From assembly GCF_008017805.1 (NCBI RefSeq), contig NZ_VRTT01000052.1, forward strand, positions 1 through 53,439: 53,439 nucleotides of DNA, read 5' to 3'. How positions within the stretch are numbered: the first letter of the stretch is position 1; each line of letters starts with the position of its first letter. The notes under the pieces were generated by a model. That model saw only the letters and a list, made by a program, of their open reading frames with translations, did no database searches and had not been told where the DNA came from. The position numbers and the translations under genes were made by a program. Below, piece after piece: positions 17,321 to 26,884 of this stretch. Source of the DNA: Paenibacillus sp. N3.4. GTDB lineage: Bacteria; Bacillota; Bacilli; Paenibacillales; NBRC-103111.

Positions 17321-18463
17321 ATGAAGGAGTTTCATGATTTGACTAGTAAAATTAAGGGCCGTCCAGATTTTCTTCTGCTGTTTGTTGCTGTTTTATTGGT
17401 CGGCTTTGGCCTTGTCATGATATTTAGTGCCAGTTCAGCAAAAGCTATTCATTCCCATGAAAGCAGCTGGTTTTACGTGTCCAAACAAGGCCTATTTGCA
17501 GGGATTGGACTCATTATAATGCTCACATTTATGAACCTGCCCTTTACAATTTGGAAAAAAACAGGGCCGCTTCTCATGCTCTTCTCGTTGTTATTGCTAT
17601 TTCTGGTTTTACTTGTAGGTACGAACATTAATGGGGCAAAAAGATGGTTTGTAGTGGGTGGGCTCAACATACAACCGGCTGAATTCACAAAACTATCCAT
17701 CATCGTGTATTTATCGGCTTTGATCAGCAAAAAAGGAGAGGAGATCCGATCATTCAAAAAAGGATTGTCTCCCTTGCTGGTCATGGTTGGTTTGATTCTT
17801 ATGCTTGTCATGATGCAGCCAGATTTTGGTACTGTGCTAATCTTAGCATTTATTGCAGGTACGATCATTACAATCGGCGGTGTTGATTTGCGCCATTTGT
17901 TAATGCTCGGTGTAGGACTTGTACCGGTTTTTATTTACCTTGCCATAAGTCAAAGCTATCGGCTCAAAAGGATCCATTCTTTTTTAAATCCATTCGATAA
18001 CGAATCCGATTCAGGGTACCAGCTTATTCAGTCCCTATATGCTTTAGGACACGGTGGCCTCACGGGAACTGGATTAGGACGAAGCGTTCAGAAGCTTTTT
18101 TATTTGCCGGAAGCACATACGGATTTTATTTTTGCCGTTATTGGAGAGGAATTAGGACTTCTCGGAACAACTTTGTTTTTCATTGTATTCTTTGTATTTT
18201 TCTGGCGAGGATTTACTGCGGCTATGCAATGTGCGGATCCATTTGGCATGCTGCTTGGAATGGGGTTGATATCCATGATCGGCATTCAATTCCTATTAAA
18301 CTTAGGGGCAGTAACTGGCAGTCTACCCGTCACCGGGGTCCCGCTTCCTTTTACCAGTTACGGCGGATCGTCCTTGATTCTTTGCATGGCAAGCGTTGGA
18401 ATTTTATTAAGCATTTCTCGGGATAATAATCGAAGGCGTAAGGAAAGCGCAGCTAATCAATAA
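17321..18463 (+). CDS. FtsW/RodA/SpoVE family peptidoglycan polymerase
   Basis: A SEDS-family membrane protein of up to 380 residues with about ten membrane helices. Family marks: FLLLFVAVLLVGFGLVMIFS at the first helix, GAKRWFVVGGLNIQPAEF, the MQPDFGT motif, the long loop with HTDFIFAVIGEELG, and the C-terminal PVTGVPLPFTSYGGSS. SEDS proteins polymerise lipid II with a partner penicillin-binding protein. FtsW, SpoVE and RodA cannot be separated here. The ATG at 17321 has no RBS; AAGGAG (17324-17329) would instead serve an in-frame TTG at 17339, giving 374 residues. No partner PBP is adjacent, so this may be a specialised paralogue. Confidence 0.88.
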   Translation: MKEFHDLTSKIKGRPDFLLLFVAVLLVGFGLVMIFSASSAKAIHSHESSWFYVSKQGLFAGIGLIIMLTFMNLPFTIWKKTGPLLMLFSLLLLFLVLLVGTNINGAKRWFVVGGLNIQPAEFTKLSIIVYLSALISKKGEEIRSFKKGLSPLLVMVGLILMLVMMQPDFGTVLILAFIAGTIITIGGVDLRHLLMLGVGLVPVFIYLAISQSYRLKRIHSFLNPFDNESDSGYQLIQSLYALGHGGLTGTGLGRSVQKLFYLPEAHTDFIFAVIGEELGLLGTTLFFIVFFVFFWRGFTAAMQCADPFGMLLGMGLISMIGIQFLLNLGAVTGSLPVTGVPLPFTSYGGSSLILCMASVGILLSISRDNNRRRKESAANQ

Positions 18464-18528
18464 TGATCCCCCAAGTTGCTGCATCCATTATTCCGTTTGC
18501 TACATTTTAACCGAAGGAGTATACCTGC

Positions 18529-19866
18529 ATGATTGAGCTCGAAGAATTAAAAAGTAAAATCATCGAATCCGATGAAGACTCCCTCATCGCGTATGTAGAA
18601 TTGTTCAGACCCTTTGATTTGGCGAAATGCGTTGAAAAACTCGACAAGACGGAACAATTCAAACTGATGGGGGTATTGCCTCCTGATTTATCTGCTGAGA
18701 TATTGGAGTATCTAGAGCCTTTAATGCAATACCGCATTCTTTATCATTTAGAAGAGACCATGACTTCACAGGTTCTAAACAAGATGTCAAGTGACGTAGT
18801 AGCTGATATGATGCTGGCTATACATCGTTATCAAGCTGAAAAGCTCCTTAATCATCTTCCTTCGGATTATCGACAAAAGGTTCAAACGTTAATGACCTTT
18901 CCCGAGCACACCGCGGGCAGTTTAGCCACGGTCGATTATATTGCAGCTCGCAGCGCCTGGACCATTGAGCAGACCCTACAACATATCCGTAAAATCGGAC
19001 ATGATGCAGAAATCACTTCCTATGTGTATGTGACTGGCAATAAAGGGGAGCTTCTGGGTGTAGTCTCATTGAAGGAACTCATTCTAAATGATCCTAAAAC
19101 GGAGATATCCAAAATTGTAACGAAAGATGTTATTTATGTACTTGCTACAATGGAACAAGAAGAAGCCGCGGAGCTGCTATCTCGATACGATTTGGTTGCA
19201 CTTCCCGTTATCGATGCTCAAAACCGATTAATCGGCGTTATCATGGTCGATGACTTGATCGATGTCATTCATGAAGAAGCAACGGAAGATATTCAGAAGT
19301 TAGGCGGAAGCCAACCACTAACAGATACGTATTTCAAATCGTCTGTATTTCAGCTTTATAGAAAACGAATCATTTGGTTATTGGTGTTATTTGTGGCAGA
19401 AGCCTATACGGGTACGGTTCTAAGACACTACGAGGAAACACTGTCAGAAGTCATTGCTCTGGCATTCTTTATACCATTACTGATTGGAACAGGAGGGAAC
19501 ACAGGGACACAAACAGTATCTACGCTTGTACGGGCACTGGCAGTTGGTGAAGTACAATTCCGCGACATTCTAAAAGTAGTAAGAAAAGAAGTAACGACAG
19601 GTCTCATGACAGGTGCTTCCATTTCATTAATCGCATGTGCACGAGCTTGGTTTCTTGGTGTTGATTGGAACATAGGGCTTGTTGTTGGCATCACGTCAAT
19701 GACTATTGTTATTTGGGCATCCTTTGTTGCAGCCATATTACCATTAATTTTACATAAGTTAAAAGCAGACCCTGCCGTCATTTCAGGTCCATTTATTACC
19801 ACATTAGTAGATGGTACAGGGCTCATCATCTATTTCACGATTGCCAAAATCATACTTCATTTATAG
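18529..19866 (+). CDS. mgtE: Magnesium transporter MgtE
   Basis: A 445-residue protein of normal MgtE length, with RBS GAAGGAG. Order: an N-terminal helical domain (about 1-125), a CBS pair (about 130-255, with TSYVYVTGNKGELLGVV and ALPVIDAQNRLIGVI), a plug helix, and five membrane helices with the pore motif PLLIGTGGNTGTQT and the final DPAVISGPFITTLVDGTG. The Asp in LVD is the expected pore carboxylate. MgtE is a Mg2+ channel gated by Mg2+ bound to the cytosolic domains. It is a second magnesium uptake route in the same block as mgtA/mgtC, without a visible M-box of its own. uppP follows 14 bases later. Confidence 0.95.
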   Translation: MIELEELKSKIIESDEDSLIAYVELFRPFDLAKCVEKLDKTEQFKLMGVLPPDLSAEILEYLEPLMQYRILYHLEETMTSQVLNKMSSDVVADMMLAIHRYQAEKLLNHLPSDYRQKVQTLMTFPEHTAGSLATVDYIAARSAWTIEQTLQHIRKIGHDAEITSYVYVTGNKGELLGVVSLKELILNDPKTEISKIVTKDVIYVLATMEQEEAAELLSRYDLVALPVIDAQNRLIGVIMVDDLIDVIHEEATEDIQKLGGSQPLTDTYFKSSVFQLYRKRIIWLLVLFVAEAYTGTVLRHYEETLSEVIALAFFIPLLIGTGGNTGTQTVSTLVRALAVGEVQFRDILKVVRKEVTTGLMTGASISLIACARAWFLGVDWNIGLVVGITSMTIVIWASFVAAILPLILHKLKADPAVISGPFITTLVDGTGLIIYFTIAKIILHL

Positions 19867-19880
19867 GAGAGTAACCGATC

Positions 19881-20702
19881 ATGGATTTTATTCAAACCGT
19901 CATTTTCGCCATTATTCAAGGAATTACTGAACTGTTTCCCGTAAGTAGTGTAGCGCATGGTGTATTAACACCCTATGTCTTTCATTGGAACTTAGATCCA
20001 GAATTCCTCAAGGAGCATTTTTTGCCTTATGTGGTCATGCTGCATCTAGGTACGGCTATAGCACTGCTGCTTTTTTTCAGCAAGGATTGGGTGAATATGT
20101 TGCGTTCCCTCTTCTCTGGAGGACCTTCACAGTCCAAAAAAATTCTTATACTTGTTATTGCAGGAACTATACCTGCAGGATTGATAGGTGTACTATTCGA
20201 AAAAACACTTAGGCATCTTTTCAGCAGTGTGACCAGTGCCGCTATTTTTCTTGTCGTCAATGGACTCCTGTTGTACTTTGGAGAAAAAGCTACTGGTAAG
20301 GGGAATAAAGAGGTTGAAGATTTAAAAATCGGACAAGCGTTAGTTATCGGCTTGTTTCAATCGTTAGCCTTGGTTCCTGGTTTTTCAAGATCGGGGGCCA
20401 GTATGATTGCCGGTTTTTGGATGGGACTCAAACATGAAGCTGCTGCTCGTTTTTCCATGCTTTTAGCTACACCGGTTATTGTAGGTGCTAGTATCTTGGA
20501 AGTTCCCAAATTGCGCACGGGTATGAATGGGCTATTGAGTATGTCCTTAATTGGTGGTGTATTGTCAGGCATATTTGCTTTGATTGCCGTATGGGCACTT
20601 ATGAAATGGTTCAAAAAGCATGACTTTCAGGCTATGAAGCCTTTTGCTTATTATTGTTGGATCGTCGGCGCAATCATTCTCTTTTCCATCTATGTGTTAT
20701 AA
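19881..20702 (+). CDS. uppP: Undecaprenyl-diphosphate phosphatase UppP (BacA)
   Basis: A 273-residue polytopic membrane protein of normal length. The two catalytic regions are present: QGITELFPVSSVAHG (residues 13-27) and LVPGFSRSGASMIAG (about 170-184), which provide the Glu, Ser and Arg of the active site. It removes a phosphate from undecaprenyl diphosphate, recycling the lipid carrier for peptidoglycan and other wall polymers, and can raise bacitracin resistance. It is probably co-transcribed with mgtE. A strong terminator follows. Confidence 0.95.
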   Translation: MDFIQTVIFAIIQGITELFPVSSVAHGVLTPYVFHWNLDPEFLKEHFLPYVVMLHLGTAIALLLFFSKDWVNMLRSLFSGGPSQSKKILILVIAGTIPAGLIGVLFEKTLRHLFSSVTSAAIFLVVNGLLLYFGEKATGKGNKEVEDLKIGQALVIGLFQSLALVPGFSRSGASMIAGFWMGLKHEAAARFSMLLATPVIVGASILEVPKLRTGMNGLLSMSLIGGVLSGIFALIAVWALMKWFKKHDFQAMKPFAYYCWIVGAIILFSIYVL

Positions 20703-20724
20703 TTGAACTTAAAGTATATATGGA

Positions 20725-20753
20725 AAGCCGACATCATGAGATGTCGGCTTTCT
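20725..20753 (+). terminator. Rho-independent terminator after uppP
   Basis: Seen: AAAGCCGACATC, ATGA, GATGTCGGCTTT, a perfect stem followed by a CTGTTT tail. It closes the magnesium/envelope block. A further hairpin with CAACCGT/ACGGTTG arms (about 20863-20886) lies before the next gene, without a T tract. Confidence 0.85.
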
Positions 20754-20922
20754 GTTTGAATCCATACCTTTAAATTAAATATAACCATGCTTAAACATGA
20801 AACAGCACCTAGTTATTTAAGTAATGTGGGAGTTATAATAGTAAATATAAAAAATAAACAAGGCAACCGTACAGTGGACGGTTGCTATTGTACATGGATT
20901 CCGAAGAAGAGAGAGTGTGACA

Positions 20923-22641
20923 ATGAACAAGAGGCAAATATTTTTCTCTTTGCGCCTGAAATTTTTACTTGTATTTACGTTGTTTATTGTAGCTCCCATT
21001 TTATTTATGATGTATCTTTACTTCGTTCAATCTGACAAAATTATTATGAAAGAAATGAGCGATACACAAACTCAGGTTCTAAAGCGGGTTACGGATCGAG
21101 CCGACGATATGTTGAATCGGACTTTAAATGTATCGAATTTACTTACTAATGACTATGATGTTTTGCAATTGCTAAGAAATTCGGGGCAATCGGATTTAGA
21201 TGATTATCCCACCTACCAGAAGGTAGTAGGACTACAGAGCAAAATGGACAACCTGATCGCATATATTTTGGACAACCATGCAATTGTTGCGGTTTATGGA
21301 TTTAATGGCAGCATCTTTGCAACAAATCAAGATGAAGTGATTCTTAAAATGATACCGGATTACGTGAAACAAGCTAAAGAAAAAAACGGTGCTCCGGCTT
21401 GGGGAGTGACTCCTTCTTTGCAAGTCAAAGGCCTTGAAGGGAACCAAGAAGGGGGCTTTATTACCATGGTCCGATTAATTAAAGGTGAGAGTACAAAGGG
21501 GTATGGCTTAGTCTTTATCGCATTTCCAATCAAGGAAATGTTTCTCGTTTCCAATGGCTTACAGGAGGATTCCCCTGCTCAATTCCTGATATCCGATAAT
21601 AACCGTTTGCTCTGGGGACGAAATGATTTGTGGAACAGGACTGAATCGGCAGTGGAACAATCTGCGTTTACACAAACCTTAAAAGCAACAGGTTGGCAGC
21701 TGCGCTGGATTCCCATGCAGGAACAATGGATTCAGCAGTTGAAAAACGTACGTTCCGCAACGACATGGAGTGTCATTGTTTTATTCCTATGCTTTCTGTT
21801 CATATATGTCTATTTTACCCTACGTTTGATGAAACCTATTCGCTCGCTCGTGCAGGCAATGGGGAAAGCATCATCCGGAAATTTCGATAAGCCCGCATTG
21901 TTGGGAGGAAACGATGAAATCGGACTGCTGAGCCATCATTTCAACCGTATGCTGTCGAGCTTGAAGGAAATGGTTGCGACGCTTCGTGAAGAGCAGCAGC
22001 TTAAAGAGGAAGCAAGATTTCATGCCCTGCAAGCCCAGATTTCTCCCCACTTCTTGTTTAATGCACTCAATTCCATTAAGTGGCTGGCTTTATTCTCAGG
22101 GGCTAAAAACGTTGGGGATATGATTACTTCCCTTGGTATCATGTTAAGCTACAGTATGAAGCAAGACAGTGAAGTTGTCTCACTGAGAGATGAACTTGAT
22201 TTTATACAACATTATTTTTCGCTACAAAAAATTCGATTTAACGATAATATCGATTTGTCAATCGATGTCGACGAAAAACTGTTGTCTGCTCGCATTCTTA
22301 AATTCACCCTTCAACCTATTGTGGAAAACAGTATCATCCATGGGAATCGAATGCCTCTAATAATCCTCATCGCGGCTTATCACGAAGATGAATTGTTGTT
22401 TATCACCATTAAAGATAATGGGCAAGGACTGTCCGAGAGAAAGCTTGAAGATGAAGCTCGCGAAAGATCCAATCCCATAAGGCAAGGGAAATACAGTGGA
22501 ATCGGACTTGAGAATGTTCAAAGTCGGATCCGTATGCATTTCGGGGAACCATATGGGCTATTTATGCAAAATGGTAATGATGCCGGCGTTGAGACGGTTG
22601 TAAGGCTGCCTTGGAAAAGGATGGAGGATGATCCAGCATGA
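20923..22641 (+). CDS. YesM-like sensor histidine kinase
   Basis: A 572-residue protein; the ATG at 20923 is taken over the GTG at 20917 because of spacing to GAGAGAG. Membrane helices lie near 8-30 and about 280-300, enclosing an extracellular sensor region of about 245 residues (dCache-like in size). Next are HAMP (about 302-355), a His-kinase domain with ISPHFLFNALNSIKWLALF (His in QISPHF), and an ATPase domain with QPIVENSIIHG and GQGLSERK. This architecture is the YesM type, which usually works with an AraC-type regulator on polysaccharide transporter genes. It overlaps the regulator gene by 4 bases (ATGA). Confidence 0.92.
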   Translation: MNKRQIFFSLRLKFLLVFTLFIVAPILFMMYLYFVQSDKIIMKEMSDTQTQVLKRVTDRADDMLNRTLNVSNLLTNDYDVLQLLRNSGQSDLDDYPTYQKVVGLQSKMDNLIAYILDNHAIVAVYGFNGSIFATNQDEVILKMIPDYVKQAKEKNGAPAWGVTPSLQVKGLEGNQEGGFITMVRLIKGESTKGYGLVFIAFPIKEMFLVSNGLQEDSPAQFLISDNNRLLWGRNDLWNRTESAVEQSAFTQTLKATGWQLRWIPMQEQWIQQLKNVRSATTWSVIVLFLCFLFIYVYFTLRLMKPIRSLVQAMGKASSGNFDKPALLGGNDEIGLLSHHFNRMLSSLKEMVATLREEQQLKEEARFHALQAQISPHFLFNALNSIKWLALFSGAKNVGDMITSLGIMLSYSMKQDSEVVSLRDELDFIQHYFSLQKIRFNDNIDLSIDVDEKLLSARILKFTLQPIVENSIIHGNRMPLIILIAAYHEDELLFITIKDNGQGLSERKLEDEARERSNPIRQGKYSGIGLENVQSRIRMHFGEPYGLFMQNGNDAGVETVVRLPWKRMEDDPA

Positions 22642-24233
22642 CAAAGCTTTTATTAGTGGAAGATGAATTTTTGGTAAGGCTTGGACTCAAAACTTTTATT
22701 CCTTGGGAGGAATTCGGCTTCGAATTGATCGGCGAGGCGGTGGATGGATTGGATGCACTTACCATTCTTTCTGAAATGTCATGCGATCTCTTGATTACTG
22801 ACATTTCCATGCCAAATATGGATGGAATCTCGTTGATGGAACGGGTGAAGGAACTATATCCGCACATCAAAATTTTAATCTTGTCGAATTATAATGATTT
22901 CCAATATGTTAAGCGTGCCTTGCAGCTTGGAGCTTCCGACTATATATTGAAGCTGACCATGCAGCCAGAGGATCTTCAAACCAAGCTGCAACAGATCCGA
23001 ATGGAAATCGAGGACGAGCGTAAAAAGCAGGAGGAAACGATACAACTTAGCCGGAATGCGTTTCAATATCGTCAGGAAATAACGATGGAAAAGCATTTGC
23101 GTGATCTCATGACTATGCAATACTCTGAGAGGGAAGCGGGTGAACTTTCACAGGAATATGAAGATCTTCTTCCCTCGTTTCCATGGACTGTTTCATTGTT
23201 GAAAATTGACCGTTACGAGTCTGTTGTAGATGAAAATCGCTTCAAGAGTGAGAAGTTGTTGCGTTTTTCTGTGATGAATGTACTTCGGGAAATTATGCGC
23301 AAATATAGAGAAGGGCACATTGTGGAAATGGATGGAGGGCATTTCGCTATGATTTCAGGGATGGGGGCGGAGCCGATGCTTCAGGAGATGGCGGAATGTA
23401 TGCACCGTTATCTCAAATTGCCCGTCTATTTCGGTATGTACTCCCCTATTGAACGAGCATACGACCTGCATGAAGCATTTGGGTTTGCCGAAGAAGCGCT
23501 ATTGGAGAGATTTTACAACGATTCGAATCGTGTCATTCACTATAGAGAGCAAATGTTTACATACAATGCTTTACCCATATCATCACGGGACGAATTTCTG
23601 GATTCGATGGCACGTCATGACAAAGAAGCTCTTCAGAAAGCCATAAGAAATATGGCTGATGCCTATTTGGAAGAGGGGATACGAAGACCTTATCCGGATC
23701 TGGTCAGAGAACGATGGCTGCAGATCGTGCACCTCTTCGAGGTGTTCCTTCAAGATAGAGGAGGAAACCTTTACTCTATCATGCCTTACGAAGGGAAGTA
23801 TCCTCATCATGTCGTGAGGCTATCTGAGTCCATACAAGAAATAAGCGAGTGGTTGATTGGTTGGATTTCAGTCTTCTTCGAGCATTTGCGCGCAAGCACG
23901 GTTCATCAACCTCGCCCCGAAATCCAAGCAGTTAAAAAAATAATCGAAGAAAAGTACAGCACATCCTTAAAAATGTCCGACTTAGCAAAGGAAGTCAATT
24001 TTACGGAACCTTATTTAAGCTCCTTATTCAAGAAGGAAACCGGTGAAACGATGATCGACTACATGATCCGTATGCGAATGCAGAAAGCTAGGGAACTTCT
24101 CAAGCTACCCCATATAAAAATTTATGAGGTTGCGGATTCGATCGGCTATTCGGACCCTAATTACTTTGCCAAGCTGTTCAAAAAAATCGAAGGGATTTAT
24201 CCACAAGAATATCGTAAGCGCTACATTCACTAA
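22638..24233 (+). CDS. YesN-like response regulator with AraC output
   Basis: A 531-residue protein starting in the ATGA overlap with the kinase. Receiver domain: LLVEDEF, phosphoacceptor Asp in LLITDISMPNMDG (near residue 54), Lys in DYILKLTM. A long middle region (about 130-430) of the YesN type follows. The C-terminal AraC/XylS domain has two HTH units: LKMSDLAKEVNFTEPYLSSL and IKIYEVADSIGYSDPNYFAK. It most likely activates the binding protein/permease operon directly downstream. Confidence 0.92.
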   Translation: MTKLLLVEDEFLVRLGLKTFIPWEEFGFELIGEAVDGLDALTILSEMSCDLLITDISMPNMDGISLMERVKELYPHIKILILSNYNDFQYVKRALQLGASDYILKLTMQPEDLQTKLQQIRMEIEDERKKQEETIQLSRNAFQYRQEITMEKHLRDLMTMQYSEREAGELSQEYEDLLPSFPWTVSLLKIDRYESVVDENRFKSEKLLRFSVMNVLREIMRKYREGHIVEMDGGHFAMISGMGAEPMLQEMAECMHRYLKLPVYFGMYSPIERAYDLHEAFGFAEEALLERFYNDSNRVIHYREQMFTYNALPISSRDEFLDSMARHDKEALQKAIRNMADAYLEEGIRRPYPDLVRERWLQIVHLFEVFLQDRGGNLYSIMPYEGKYPHHVVRLSESIQEISEWLIGWISVFFEHLRASTVHQPRPEIQAVKKIIEEKYSTSLKMSDLAKEVNFTEPYLSSLFKKETGETMIDYMIRMRMQKARELLKLPHIKIYEVADSIGYSDPNYFAKLFKKIEGIYPQEYRKRYIH

Positions 24234-24349
24234 ATGGATAAAACAAGACGGGTAAGATCTTAAATGATTTCATTCCGCAGGAAGGATCCCTTTGCTATGC
24301 TAATGATGTTTCAACTAAATAAAAATAAGAAAGAGAAGGGGTTACCAGT

Positions 24350-25699
24350 ATGAAGAAATCGATTTATTCCGCACTATCACTCACAATGGCATTTAGTTTG
24401 ATTATTTCCGGCTGTTCCAAAGGCGACAACCAAAACGGTTCATCTCCCTCCGCAGCGACCACGGCAAGTTCAGCGGCACCGAAGAAAGCGGTCAAACTTA
24501 AGATTTGGGGCAGTATTCCTGAAGAGAACGGACCCAAGGATGTAGTCACGAAGTGGAACAGCACGCATCCTGATATCCAAATGGAGTATTACCGTTACGC
24601 GAACGACGATAGCGGCAATACGAAGCTTGATACGGCTCTTATCAGTAACTCCGACGCCCCGGACATCTTCTTCAGCTATGGAGAAACGAACTATAATCGC
24701 CGAGTGAACGCGGGTGTTACCTTTCCGTTGGATGATTTGATTAGCAAATACAAGTTTAATGTGGATGATATCATCGGCAAAGATAATGTCGTCCTGTTTA
24801 AAGGGAAGAAGCATTATTTACCGGCCATAAAGCTGTTATCCTCTGTTCTGATTAATCAAACGGCCTTGGAGAAAGCGGGAGAGAAGATTCCGGTTCAAGG
24901 ATGGACATGGGATGACTACATGGCTCTTGCAGAGAAGCTGAATACACCGGATCAGAAGGGCAGTTTTATCCTGGCTCCAGGGGATAATATGGTACGTTTT
25001 TCCATTATTGAGAATAAGCCGATAGATTCCTATTATACAGCTGATGGAATGTCCACCTTCGACAGCCCTGCCGTCAAGAAAGGGTTGGAGTATCAAAAAG
25101 CACTGCAGGATAAAGGATTATCGGTCAAGTGGCCGGATATTATTGCTAACAAACTGGTTCCTCAAAGCGAGCTTCTGACCGGTAAAGCGGCCATGGTCTT
25201 CGGAGGTACACATTTGCTAAGGAGTGTGAAGGACACCAAAAGTTTCCCGCATGACTTCAAAACGATATTTGCGCCGGTTCCCCAGTTGGAGAAGGGCGGC
25301 AAAGTGAATACGGCAGGATTCAACGACTTAATGTCCATTAACAATACTTCTCCAAACAAAGACGAAGCTTTTCAATTTATTTCGTGGTACCTAACAGAAG
25401 GGGATCTTCTGATGATTCCCGGCGGACGCTTGCCGTCTTCCAAGAAGATCGATGTGGATAAAGTGGCGGATCTCATGGTTGGAGATGCAGCAAACCTGAT
25501 TAATGTAGACTCTCTGAAAGCTCTGATCAAGGGTGATTACACGTTCCCGGTTCAAACGATTTCCACCGCTTTACCGGAAATGACCAAAATTATAAACGAG
25601 GAAACCGAGAAATATGTAATGGGCGTACAGCCCTTGGAAAAAACGATTCAGAGCATGAAGACAAGAGCGGATCAAGCGATTAAGGCTGAGAAAAAATAG
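24350..25699 (+). CDS. Sugar ABC transporter substrate-binding lipoprotein (CUT1)
   Basis: A 449-residue family 1 solute-binding protein. The signal peptide ends at IISGC (Cys22), and the mature protein begins with a Ser/Ala/Thr linker. The body starts KLKIWGSIPEENGPKD, with a hydrophobic pattern typical of the MalE-like fold and aromatic residues that may stack on sugars (WTWDDY near 182-187). It delivers a sugar or oligosaccharide to the two permeases downstream. The ATPase is not encoded here; CUT1 systems often share one ATPase such as MsmX. A terminator follows the gene, so it should be made in excess over the permeases. Confidence 0.9.
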   Translation: MKKSIYSALSLTMAFSLIISGCSKGDNQNGSSPSAATTASSAAPKKAVKLKIWGSIPEENGPKDVVTKWNSTHPDIQMEYYRYANDDSGNTKLDTALISNSDAPDIFFSYGETNYNRRVNAGVTFPLDDLISKYKFNVDDIIGKDNVVLFKGKKHYLPAIKLLSSVLINQTALEKAGEKIPVQGWTWDDYMALAEKLNTPDQKGSFILAPGDNMVRFSIIENKPIDSYYTADGMSTFDSPAVKKGLEYQKALQDKGLSVKWPDIIANKLVPQSELLTGKAAMVFGGTHLLRSVKDTKSFPHDFKTIFAPVPQLEKGGKVNTAGFNDLMSINNTSPNKDEAFQFISWYLTEGDLLMIPGGRLPSSKKIDVDKVADLMVGDAANLINVDSLKALIKGDYTFPVQTISTALPEMTKIINEETEKYVMGVQPLEKTIQSMKTRADQAIKAEKK

Positions 25700-25716
25700 T
25701 TATTGTTTGTAAGATA

Positions 25717-25752
25717 AACCGTCAGGGAAATTGCATCCTGACGGTTCTTTTA
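25717..25752 (+). terminator. Terminator between binding protein and permeases
   Basis: Seen: AACCGTCAGG and CCTGACGGTT arms with a 10-base loop and TCTTTT tail. It separates the binding-protein gene from the permease genes 220 bases later. Two TATAAT-like boxes at about 25936-25955 may belong to a separate permease promoter, but no clear -35 was found. Confidence 0.8.
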
Positions 25753-25972
25753 CGTGTAAACCCATACGTATAGAGCACGGGGAGGTAAATGGATATTGGG
25801 TTCCAACCGTTCTTGAAATCATATTTCACTATTCTACTTTTCCCAGTTTTCTGGCTTAGTTCCACACATCTTAAAAACAACGCTGTAACAACCTAAATCA
25901 CGCCATTCCTCACGAATTCGTATCTGCTTATAATACAGGTATGGTTATAATATAGCTAAATGAGGTGGCATC

Positions 25973-26872
25973 ATGCGACGAATGTCCAAGCATAACAGGA
26001 AGGAACAAGTGGCGGGTTATTTGTTTATATTGCCGAACTTTCTCGGCGTTTTATTCTTCGTCATTCTACCTTTGCTTTTCAGTTTCATGCTGATTTTTGC
26101 TGATTGGGATTACTTAAAGGGCTTGGCTGGGCTTAGCTTTGCTGGATTCGGTAATCTAAAGAAATTAGCAAATGACGACTATTTATGGCACGCACTAAGA
26201 AACAATTTTATTTTAACAGGAGTAACGGTGCCGAGCGCAATGGCAATCGGTTTGGTTCTGGCTGTGTTGCTTAATCGGCATGTCTATGCCAAGGGGGTAT
26301 TACGAACTTTGTTTTTCCTTCCTTATGTAAGCAGTTTGGTTGCCGTTTCTGTGGTGTGGAGCGTGCTGTACAATGCCCAGAATGGTCCGATCAATGCATT
26401 CCTGAAATCACTGGGGGTTGATAATCCCCCTGGGTGGTTGGGGAGCGCCTCATGGGCGCTGCCGGCCGTCATCATTATGATCGTATGGACTTACATCGGA
26501 TATACCATGGTACTGTACATGGCGGGACTGCAAGGAATTCCGAAAGATTTATATGAAGCGGCTTCGATTGACGGAGCCACAGGGATGCGGCAATTTTTCA
26601 ATATCACTATCCCGATGCTGAAGCCAACTACCTTTTTGATAGCCGTCACACTTATTATTTCCACCTTTCAGGTTTTTGCCGTCGTAAGTGTGATGACCCA
26701 AGGCGGACCCGTTAATTCGACGATGGTTATTGCGTATCATATTTATATCACGGCCTTCCAAAACTTCAAAATGGGTTATGCGGCAGCGATGTCGTGGGTC
26801 TTGTTCGTTATCATATTTTCAATTACTTTGATTCAGTGGCGCAGCCAGAAGAAGTGGCAGCAGCATTTTTAA
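25973..26872 (+). CDS. Sugar ABC transporter permease (MalF-type)
   Basis: A 299-residue protein with about six membrane helices and RBS ATGAGGTGG before the ATG. The helix-loop motif that docks on the ATPase is EAASIDGATGMRQFFNITIPMLKP (about residues 196-219, the EAA loop). N-terminal YLFILPNFLGVLFFVILPL is typical of this subfamily. It forms the channel with the next permease. Confidence 0.93.
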   Translation: MRRMSKHNRKEQVAGYLFILPNFLGVLFFVILPLLFSFMLIFADWDYLKGLAGLSFAGFGNLKKLANDDYLWHALRNNFILTGVTVPSAMAIGLVLAVLLNRHVYAKGVLRTLFFLPYVSSLVAVSVVWSVLYNAQNGPINAFLKSLGVDNPPGWLGSASWALPAVIIMIVWTYIGYTMVLYMAGLQGIPKDLYEAASIDGATGMRQFFNITIPMLKPTTFLIAVTLIISTFQVFAVVSVMTQGGPVNSTMVIAYHIYITAFQNFKMGYAAAMSWVLFVIIFSITLIQWRSQKKWQQHF

Positions 26873-26884
26873 TGGAGGAGTGTG

